Shown here: in pieces, positions 1-5,331 of the stretch | How the letters are laid out: the number at the start of each line of letters is the position of its first letter | Numbering within the stretch: position 1 is the stretch's first letter | Assembly (NCBI GenBank): GCA_051418075.1 | Contig: JBPRGG010000050.1 | Location: 1-9,146, forward strand | Origin: JBPRGG01 sp051418075 | GTDB taxonomy: Bacteria > Bacteroidota > Bacteroidia > Cytophagales > Cyclobacteriaceae | Direction of reading: 5' to 3' | DNA: 9,146 nt | Program-made: the position numbers and the translations under genes | The notes under the pieces: generated by a model | The model's input: the letters and a program-made list of their open reading frames with translations, nothing else | What the model was told of the DNA's origin: nothing | The model's database searches: none

Positions 1-353
1 AGCTCGTGGCTGACAGCTACTATGACCTCTGCTGACTTCTTCCCCCATACTCGATGGTGGAAGATCTCCCCGGGTAAGGGCAAATTCCTTCCCCCGATCC
101 CTGCGGTATCTACCAGTACAGAATTGTTGGTTACGAGCGTCGCAAAGATGTGCTTGCTTACCCTTCTGTTCTGGCCTCTGTATACCGTTCCTGTTCGTCA
201 GTACCGGGTTTTGTAGTCCCGCTTCCTTCACTGCATCCCTCGCGGGAAGCCAGCTTGCGGCTGGCTAACAGGCTTCACCAACTTACCTTAAGGGACTTGC
301 ACCCTCTGGAATAATATGGTATCTTAGATACCAGTTGCCCATGCCGGGCACAC
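1..353 (-). mobile_element. Group II intron, 5' part (domain I onward), cut by the left window edge
   Basis: Read on the minus strand, the element opens with GTGTGCCCGGCATGGG at 353-338, the 5' end typical of bacterial group II introns. Further in come a GGGTGCAAGTCCC element (about 305-293), a GGAAGCGGGACTAC-like block (about 229-216), CTTACCCGGGGAGATCT (about 82-66) and AAGTCAGCAGAGGTCATAG (about 40-22). The last two I recall from the Oceanobacillus iheyensis group IIC intron and its relatives, where they lie just before or within domain IV. The reverse transcriptase/maturase frame would lie beyond position 1. A minus-strand frame open from about 200 reads through VWGKKSAEVIVAVSHE, a peptide often seen in front of such ORFs. 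The block looks more GC-rich than the AT-rich genes to its right. Intron identity is very likely, class IIC is a reasonable inference, and completeness cannot be judged. Confidence 0.85.
142..157 (-). other. Predicted EBS1 loop of the left group II intron
   Basis: On the minus strand GCAA (157-154) and TTGC (145-142) form a short stem around the loop GCACATCT. The loop contains ACATC (151-147), the exact complement of GATGT, the last five exon bases (358-354) before the predicted 5' splice site. This is what an exon-binding site 1 / intron-binding site 1 pair should look like, and it lies in the domain I region where EBS1 is expected. The pairing is seen in the sequence; the functional role is inference. 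Confidence 0.55.
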
Positions 354-358
354 ACATC

Positions 359-466
359 GGCTATAACAAATGCGGACTGACTACTTTAAAATGAAGATAT
401 TGCAACTAAATACATTCGGTCTGACGGACAAAGATTCAGTTTCAAAATCCCGCACTTGCCATAGCC
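359..466. repeat. Long imperfect inverted repeat, 17-nt arms, next to the intron insertion site
   Basis: The left arm GGCTATAACAAATGCGG (359-375) and right arm CCGCACTTGCCATAGCC (450-466) match in 14 of 17 positions. The three mismatches are A opposite C on the plus strand, so on the minus strand they become U-G wobbles and the arms pair along their whole length. The enclosed segment (376-449) has no ORF. Just right of the repeat is GCCGTTAGCGG (470-480), and the AraC gene starts 28 bases after that. Such folded repeats next to genes can be MITE-like elements or attC-like recombination sites. The AAC/GTT boxes here do not sit where an integron attC needs them, so the nature is open. Confidence 0.6.
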
Positions 467-508
467 AGGGCCGTTAGCGGTCAGGCTAAAAACGACACCA
501 TACTAAAT

Positions 509-1309
509 ATGGAACAAGCAATAAAAATATCACGTATTCTCAGCAAAACGACATCTCAGCTAAACGATAATTGTTATGCGGTTTTCTGGATTCAAAATGA
601 AGTGGAGGGAATAGAAATAAATAAAATCCTTTACAAGAACGTATCAAATGCAGTCTTTTTCTTAAACCCCACTTTTAATTGGAAAATCTTAAAAAAAGAC
701 ACTACTACATCATCAGGATACGTGCTATTAATCCCGAAACAAATTTTAAATCATCCCACTTTCCATAACCTCCACATTACCGAAGTTCGTCTTTTTAGTG
801 CCAATGAAATACCCAAAATAAACCTCTCTCCGGGTATCGAAATACGCATACAATCCATTCTTGAAATGCTCGATGAGCTGCTTAGCACCAACCTGAAACA
901 TCGGGAAGATGCTATACTAGCCCTCCTGAACACTTTTTTTGTTTACTGTGACGGAGAGTGTAATATCAAATCAGTCATCACAGACAACAATGCAAAATCG
1001 GCCTTGGTGTATAAATTCAAAAAAAGCATTAACCAGCACATAACTCAATACCACGAGGTAGGATATTATGCCAACATCCTCAATGTATCAGACAAATACT
1101 TAAATGAATGTGTAAAGGGTGTTTTGGGTATCAACGCCAAGCACCTTATAGACGAACAACTGGTTATGCGTTCCCGCCACAACTTGAAATTCACTGACAA
1201 AACCATCAAAGAAGTGGGGTACGAGTTGGGCTTTTCCTCTCCAGATTATTTCAGCTATTTCATCAAAAAACATACAGGTTACACTCCTTCGCAACTACAA
1301 AAGAGTTGA
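509..1309 (+). CDS. AraC-family transcriptional regulator
   Basis: Intact 266-residue protein, almost certainly a DNA-binding transcription factor of the AraC/XylS type. Its two helix-turn-helix units fill the C-terminus. The first spans about residues 181-216 (YHEVGYYANILNVSDKYLN). The second spans about residues 231-264 with the family signature: KTIKEVGYELGFSSPDYFSY, then F-x-K-x-x-G-Y-x-P-x-x-L. The N-terminal 160 residues should be the sensing or dimerisation part; I see no motif there that names a ligand. This size and C-terminal pattern are common in Bacteroidota. The ATG at 509 has no Shine-Dalgarno sequence but an A-rich leader, normal for the phylum. The cupin gene follows 92 bases later on the same strand, which makes it, and formerly the SDR, plausible targets, but nothing in the sequence proves this. 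Confidence 0.92.
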   Translation: MEQAIKISRILSKTTSQLNDNCYAVFWIQNEVEGIEINKILYKNVSNAVFFLNPTFNWKILKKDTTTSSGYVLLIPKQILNHPTFHNLHITEVRLFSANEIPKINLSPGIEIRIQSILEMLDELLSTNLKHREDAILALLNTFFVYCDGECNIKSVITDNNAKSALVYKFKKSINQHITQYHEVGYYANILNVSDKYLNECVKGVLGINAKHLIDEQLVMRSRHNLKFTDKTIKEVGYELGFSSPDYFSYFIKKHTGYTPSQLQKS

Positions 1310-1370
1310 TTGCTCCGAAATTCTCAGTGATTACTGTGTTTTTCGCAACTTTCGAAGCTTACTCTGCCTC

Positions 1371-1378
1371 TACCTTTG
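1371..1378 (+). promoter_or_regulatory. Possible Bacteroidota -7 promoter box for the cupin gene
   Basis: TACCTTTG matches the Bacteroidota sigma-A -7 consensus TAnnTTTG and lies 23 bases before the cupin ATG. No clear TTG -33 box is present at the right distance, so the call rests on one element. Confidence 0.35.
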
Positions 1379-1401
1379 TCCAAACAAAAAATGAATAAGT
1401 T

Positions 1402-1950
1402 ATGGACAGGAAAAAATTTGTACAAACATCGGGATTAGGGCTTGGGTTTGCGTTAGTTCCCGGAATAGCCAATAGTAAGCAACTGTTTAAAAAGGCAGAA
1501 CCTGCGGGCAATCTAAATCCTAAAATCATTAAGGACAAAGAGGGTGAAATCCTGAACGTTCTTGGTGACATACAGACCCACAAGTTGGTTGGTAGTGAAA
1601 CCGATAATCAAATCGTGGAATGGGTTGATGATGTAGAGCCAGGAGTTAGTATTCCTCCTCACATCCACACCAAGGAGGATGAGATTTTCAGGGTTATCAA
1701 AGGCCAAGTTGAAATAATAGTAGATGGCAATTCCACCACTTTGAAAGCCGGAGATACAGCTTTTGCTCCCAAAAATATTCCCCATTCTTGGAAAGTGATA
1801 GGAACAGAAAAAGCAAAAATGATTACAAGTGCTTTCCCTGCTGGGATTGAAGTAATGTTTAAAGAATTAGCCGAGTTACCTCCTGGGCCACCCGATTTTG
1901 AAAAAGTTACGAAAATATGCGGAAACCATGGAATTTCATTTCTAAAATAA
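1402..1950 (+). CDS. Cupin-domain protein with N-terminal export-type leader
   Basis: Intact 182-residue single-cupin protein. Cupin motif 1 is complete: G81, H87, H89, E94, G101 (PPHIHTKEDEIFRVIKG), matching G-x5-H-x-H-x4-E-x6-G. Motif 2 reads GDTAFAPKNIPHSW with G117, P123 and H128; the usual second glycine is N125. The three histidines and the glutamate should bind a divalent metal. The N-terminus MDRKKFVQTSGLGLGFALVPG resembles a Tat-type or 'RKKF' leader often found on Bacteroidota secreted enzymes, so the protein is probably exported. The substrate cannot be told from sequence; cupins range from dioxygenases and isomerases to sensors. A possible promoter sits just upstream. A former SDR gene begins about 12 bases after the stop, suggesting a two-gene transcript with cupin and oxidoreductase acting on the same compound (inference). 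Confidence 0.9.
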   Translation: MDRKKFVQTSGLGLGFALVPGIANSKQLFKKAEPAGNLNPKIIKDKEGEILNVLGDIQTHKLVGSETDNQIVEWVDDVEPGVSIPPHIHTKEDEIFRVIKGQVEIIVDGNSTTLKAGDTAFAPKNIPHSWKVIGTEKAKMITSAFPAGIEVMFKELAELPPGPPDFEKVTKICGNHGISFLK

Positions 1951-1962
1951 TAAAAAACAAGT

Positions 1963-2178
1963 ATGAAAAAACAGTACTTATCGGTGCCACAGGCACAATA
2001 GGAAAAGCTGTTTATCATAAGCTTAGTGATAAAGGTTATGATGTGATACCACCATCTAGAAAATCAAACCCATTCATAGATATTGAGAATAAAGAATCCA
2101 TAGATAATTTTTGCTGATAAAAAAGATGTGGATGCCATAATTTGTGCAGCAGGAGATGCCAGTTTCGGTCCATTAACC
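1963..2178 (+). pseudogene. Short-chain dehydrogenase/reductase (SDR), frameshifted and 3'-truncated
   Basis: The nucleotide-binding N-terminus of an SDR is clear: KTVLIGATGTIGKAVYHKLS with the G-A-T-G-T-I-G turn, followed by DVIPPSRKSN. The natural ATG at 1963 is out of frame with it. The A-run after the ATG holds six A's, and one more would restore ATG-AAA-AAA-ACA. A second one-base loss occurs in the T-run at 2108-2112, giving a TGA stop at once. In the shifted frame homology resumes as ADKKDVDAIICAAGDASFGPL, the conserved NAG-like region after strand 4. Homology ends near 2178, where intron-derived sequence begins, so the catalytic YxxxK region is missing. An in-frame ATG at 1917 inside the cupin gene gives a 66-residue peptide but is unlikely to be the true start. 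No function can remain. Confidence 0.8.
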
Positions 2179-2179
2179 T

Positions 2180-2354
2180 GGTTCGTAGCCAATTCCAGCT
2201 TTTCCAGATGCAGTGTCTAAGCCTGCCCGTGCCATCCAGCTCTGCTATGCGGCTCTTGATGTTAGCATGTCTGAAATACCGTATACCGGTCGGTACGTAC
2301 GGTGGTGTGAGAGAGCCGGAGATACGAATTATTTCGTATCTTTCCCTGCTCGAT
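2180..2354 (+). mobile_element. Degenerate 3' end of a second group II intron (domains V-VI)
   Basis: CCGTATACC (2277-2285) and GGTACGTACGGTGGTGTGAG (2292-2311) are the two sides of a bacterial group II domain V; the second side translates as the tell-tale YVRWCER. Next comes a domain VI-like hairpin, AGATACGAA (2320-2328) pairing with TTCGTATCT (2333-2341), ending in CTGCTCGAT near 2354. I recall related introns ending CTACTCGAT, with the bulged branch-point A at the position that reads G here. The 5' side of domain V reads AATACCG where I expect a C-G-C or A-G-C triad. Both changes suggest a dead remnant. The stretch 2180-2265 I cannot assign; it may be leftover domain IV. No reverse transcriptase is present. 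It lies on the opposite strand to the left-edge intron, so the two are not halves of one copy in place. Confidence 0.72.
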
Positions 2355-2381
2355 TGGGCTTTATACAAAACAGACAAACTT

Positions 2382-3266
2382 GTGAAAAACACTATTTTCA
2401 AAATAATTTCCATAATCCTTTTCATCTTCATCACTTCTTGTGATTTAAGTGAAAAGATACTCGAAAATGTTTCTTCCAGCTACATTACACTCAATGATTC
2501 TAAAATTCATTATAAAGAATATGGACAAGGCGAAAAAACTTTGATTTTCGTTCACGGTTGGGGGTGCGACCTGAACACTTGGAAATATCAGTTTGACCAA
2601 TTCAAAGATAAATATCACCTAGTGTTAATTGATTTGCCAGGTTTCGGACAAAGTGACAAAGTAGAAAAAGACTACAGCATTGATTTATTCGCTCAATCTG
2701 TTTTAGAAATAATCAGTGATTTGGAAATAAGGAATCCTGTATTAGTTGCTCATAGTATGGGACTACCTGTTGCGATAGAAGTGTTGAAACAAATGAATTC
2801 TGAAAGTGCAATACTTTGCAATATTGATGGAGTCTATTTTGACTTTCCGACTGACTGCATTGAAAATATCCAATACAAAGAAGGCTTGACCGAATTTGCC
2901 AATATGTTTATGGGTGATAATTACAAGCAGAATGTAGAACAATTATGTAATGAATTTATCACAGAATCAACCCCTGAAGATGTAAGAAATTATATTCGAT
3001 CAACAATGACTGAAACACCTCAGAAAATCGGCTATCAGTCAATGAAAAGTTTAATTGATCAAAAACATTGGGACAAGGAAATAATCAATAACCAGACAAT
3101 TGCGATTTATGCAAAAACTGCTGATTTACCACCCAACAATGAAAGCATTTTGAAGAAACAATTCCCAAATTTGACATACATAGAAATGGATAATGTTAAT
3201 CATTTTCTTATGATGGAAAAACCAAAACCAGTGAATAATATATTGAAAGAATTTATCGAAAAATAA
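2382..3266 (+). CDS. Lipoprotein alpha/beta-hydrolase fold enzyme
   Basis: Intact when started at the GTG at 2382 (294 residues). This start gives a clean lipoprotein signal, MKNTIFKIISIILFIFITSC with the lipid-modified Cys at residue 20, so the enzyme should be membrane-anchored outside the cytoplasm. The open frame continues upstream to 2142 but crosses the intron remnant and is not coding there. The alpha/beta-hydrolase features are in order: oxyanion motif HGWG (58-61), LIDLPGFGQSD (82-92), nucleophile elbow AHSMG with Ser125, a likely acid Asp248 (KTADLPP), and His274 (VNHF). The helical lid lies between about 150 and 225. The substrate is unknown; this branch contains esterases, peptidases and C-C hydrolases. 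No Shine-Dalgarno is visible. The gene begins only 27 bases after the intron 3' end, so its native promoter may have been lost. Confidence 0.85.
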   Translation: MKNTIFKIISIILFIFITSCDLSEKILENVSSSYITLNDSKIHYKEYGQGEKTLIFVHGWGCDLNTWKYQFDQFKDKYHLVLIDLPGFGQSDKVEKDYSIDLFAQSVLEIISDLEIRNPVLVAHSMGLPVAIEVLKQMNSESAILCNIDGVYFDFPTDCIENIQYKEGLTEFANMFMGDNYKQNVEQLCNEFITESTPEDVRNYIRSTMTETPQKIGYQSMKSLIDQKHWDKEIINNQTIAIYAKTADLPPNNESILKKQFPNLTYIEMDNVNHFLMMEKPKPVNNILKEFIEK

Positions 3267-3272
3267 GAATAA

Positions 3273-3762
3273 AAGCCAAATCGACTAATCGAAAATACAA
3301 AAGCTTTAATTATCGACCTACGGGTCAATCAAGGTGGAGAAAGTACTGTTGGCCCAGTCTTGGAAACTTCCTTTTTTGATGAACACCTGGACATATTGGA
3401 ATTTCGGGAGAGAAACGGTCAGACAAAATTAAATAGTACTGTTCCCTGGCTACTTGAAAAAAGATATCTCAAACCGCTATATTTAATCATTAATAAAGGA
3501 ACAGGATCTGCTGCTGAGGCCTTTGCATTTGCCCTGAAAAGTCAAGATCGTTGTGTTTTGGTAGGAGAACCAACCTCAAAAGGTGCTTACATGAATACTC
3601 ATTTCCCTGTTAATCAAGATTTTATAATTGCAATATCCATATCCGCCCCTTTCCTGCCTGGAACAACAGATAAGTTGGGAAGGGAAAGGCGTTCAACCTT
3701 CCTATCGAGTGAACGATGATGAAGCTCTTTCCAAAGTTCTGGAAATAATAAAGGCAATATAA
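3273..3762 (+). pseudogene. S41 (C-terminal processing-like) peptidase, 5'-truncated and frameshifted
   Basis: The C-terminal half of an S41 serine peptidase. The frame opens right after a TAA at 3270 and reads NTKALIIDLRVNQGGES, the S41 D-L-R-x-N-x-G-G element. Then come KGTGSAAEAFAFAL with the catalytic Ser in GSAAE and LVGEPTSKGAY with the expected oxyanion/Lys region. At about 3674 one extra base (GATAA-g-TTGGGAA) shifts the frame; past it, WEGKGVQPSYRVNDDEALSK runs to a TAA at 3760-3762, the usual C-terminus of the IRBP-like S41 group. There is no start codon, signal peptide or N-terminal domain, and homology begins only a few bases after the hydrolase stop, so a deletion joined the two. 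Not functional as it stands. Confidence 0.8.
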
Positions 3763-4115
3763 AATGATAGATTTAGCCTGTATTATGATTGGTGCAACAG
3801 CTATAACTCATTAATTTCCTTTAGCTATACTAAATGTAATTGTTTATAAAGGATTGATCAATTAGAGATTTATTAATTTCAGCCGGTAATACATGGCCAT
3901 ATAATGAGCCGGTTTTGCTGCACTGGAAAGCCTTTTACTTTATACTTACCATTTTTTCGGCACATTACATTGATTTCACTGTTAGTAAAAATGCCTCAAA
4001 AATTAATTCCAATCAAAAAAGTTCTATTTGGAAACTTTTTGTTTTAAACAGCCACTTCTTTATCAAAAGACCAAATTGCACCGGTAGAGTGGGGGAGCCT
4101 GCCGGTGGTATTGTC
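3763..4115. other. Stretch without a recognisable gene
   Basis: AT-rich sequence between the S41 remnant and the LamG-like fragment. The only sizeable plus-strand frame (from 3915) has no recognisable composition or motif and runs antisense over the LamG-like fragment. I see short scattered CCGGT motifs (about 3883, 3910, 4080, 4102, 4122) but no ordered repeat, terminator or promoter I can defend. Confidence 0.5.
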
Positions 4116-4432
4116 CTACAACCGGTAATATTCCAGCAAACCTTCTTCAAGTGCCCGGATCTGAGCAACACTGGGCACATAATCGTAGAGCTGCAATTCA
4201 AGCATATTGATGGTGGCAAATCCGACTCCGCTGCCGGAACCGTTGATATCACTCACCCCGATACTTGCCCCCAAAAACTGTTCAATGGGCAGTTTAATCT
4301 CAGGATCATGGGCTTCTTCCAGGCCATTGATGTAAATCCGCATTCCCTCTTCCTGGCTGAATGTAAAAACAAAAAGCTGATCATCAAAAATAGACTTGTA
4401 AGTGCTGCTGCAGCCTGGCTGGAATTTCCTCC
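4116..4432 (-). pseudogene. LamG-like (concanavalin A-fold) domain, C-terminal fragment
   Basis: On the minus strand about 100 residues read like the second half of a LamG/laminin-G-like jelly-roll domain: FDDQLFVFTFSQEEGMRIYING (hydrophobic strand, then the typical Y-I-N-G turn), a GASIGVSDINGSG region, then INMLELQLYDYVPSVAQIRAL, the usual end of this fold, where a strand is followed by a short helix 'S-x-x-Q-I-x-A-L'. The frame stops at TAG 4116-4118. Upstream (toward 4430 and above) the frame stays open, but its residues are the antisense of the outer-membrane-protein fragment, so the gene breaks off near 4430. Such domains sit in secreted or cell-surface Bacteroidota proteins that bind glycans or other ligands. 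No start, signal peptide or partner domains remain. Confidence 0.6.
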
Positions 4433-4439
4433 AATGGCA

Positions 4440-5000
4440 TACCCACCAAGGACAATTTGATTCTAATGGTACATTTTGGAATCCAAATCCAGCCAATTAT
4501 GAAGTCAAACAAGCCATAAAGGTGGAATCACTGATACCTATGTTTTTCTACGGGGTTGGCAGCTTGGCCTGGGATACAGATATGAAATGTTTCGTTTGCG
4601 GGTTAGCCTAATCAACGGAGGTGATTACAATGCTGACTTACAATCTGTCGAAGGAGCGGTCGATGGCTATGAACGTTATTATACTACTTCTGCTGGTATC
4701 TTTTTTGGATATAATGTCTGGAAGAATCTTGAGGTCTATGGCTATTAAGAAAAACACACATTTGATATCAGACAACTTTCTTCAGGTGAAATGAAACAGA
4801 TAACATCCAATGACTTTGGTATAGGACTGAGCTATCAATTCTTCCTGGGGAGAGTATTTTACATTCAACCTGGGGTACATACTTATTGGAGAGCCGAAGA
4901 AATAATATTGTTTAATGATGGAAGCAAATACATCATACCAACCTTTGAATTCACTCCCATTATAAGAATTGGGGCAAGACTATGGAGGAAATATGATTAG
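4440..5000 (+). pseudogene. Outer-membrane beta-barrel-like protein, frameshift plus nonsense
   Basis: A single reading is recovered across two frames: QGQFDSNGTFWNPNPANYEV, KQAIKVESLIPMFFYG, then after a one-base loss in the G-run at 4552-4555, GWQLGLGYRYEMFRLRVSLI. It goes on to an in-frame TAA at 4746-4748 and resumes EKHTFDIRQLSSGEMKQITS to the end, IIRIGARLWRKYD, TAG at 4998-5000. Alternating hydrophobic strands with aromatic residues at their ends and glycine turns (LGLGYRYEMFRLRVSLI, SAGIFFGYNVWKNLEVYGY, IGLSYQFFLGRVFYIQPGV) point to a small outer-membrane barrel, about 185 residues as preserved. The signal peptide and start are missing; the break at about 4435 abuts the LamG-like fragment on the other strand. 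I cannot name a family. Two separate lesions and a missing 5' end make a pseudogene very likely. Confidence 0.7.
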
Positions 5001-5320
5001 CAAATCAGCAGCGTATCGAGAGCTGACAGCCGCAACAGGATTCTCAGGATGTCGTTAAAATGTTGGGTTTTTCCAGATTTAGCTTTACGATTAGTGCAAG
5101 AACTTTAGGAGGGATTGAAAATGGAGAGGTAGCCCCACGGGCATATACACTTCAAATGATTGCAAAAGCATTAGATGTTGGTTTTACCTGGTTTGTAGAT
5201 CATACAAATGATAATAAGGAAATTCAACAGGTAAATAACAACATGGTTCGGCCTGGGAATTATTGCCTCAAAAGGATCTTAAATCAGCAATTAACAGGCA
5301 TAAAAGCTCAAATTAAATAA
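4993..5320 (+). pseudogene. XRE-family helix-turn-helix regulator, damaged 5' half
   Basis: The recognition part of an XRE/Cro-type helix-turn-helix is plain: ISARTLGGIENGEVAPRAYT, then LQMIAKALDV, the usual helices 3-5 with the I-E-N-G-E turn. The longest frame starts at ATG 5060 inside the HTH, so it lacks helices 1-2. An ATG at 4993 (overlapping the preceding stop) reads MISKSAAYRELTAATGFS and then hits TAA; a short indel near 5040 would join it to QDVVKMLGFS, the expected helix 2. That repair is inference. The C-terminal 40 residues (WFVDHTNDNKEIQQVNNN onwards) have no clear domain; relatives often carry membrane helices there. The gene ends 11 bases from the convergent DUF5916 gene. A DNA-binding role is unlikely to survive. 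Confidence 0.6.
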
Positions 5321-5331
5321 GAAAAAGGCCT

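Noticed and set aside
22..216. Plus-strand open frame of 64 codons
   Set aside because: It lies antisense to conserved structural blocks of the group II intron; no protein family features.
359..480. A true integron attC site with AraC as a gene cassette
   Set aside because: The AAC and GTT boxes are not at the ends of matching arms, no integrase is in view, and the next genes lack such sites. Kept only as an open possibility.
1..2354. The two intron pieces as halves of one interrupted intron (5' half left, 3' half right)
   Set aside because: They lie on opposite strands, with intact genes between them; at least one inversion would be needed, so two separate elements is the simpler reading.
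2142..2381. In-frame 5' extension of the lipoprotein hydrolase, giving a 374-residue protein
   Set aside because: The extension translates intron domains V-VI and SDR debris; starting at 2382 gives a proper lipoprotein signal peptide at the N-terminus.
3915..4460. Plus-strand open frame of 181 codons
   Set aside because: Mostly antisense to the LamG-like fragment; the translation has no recognisable motif or signal.
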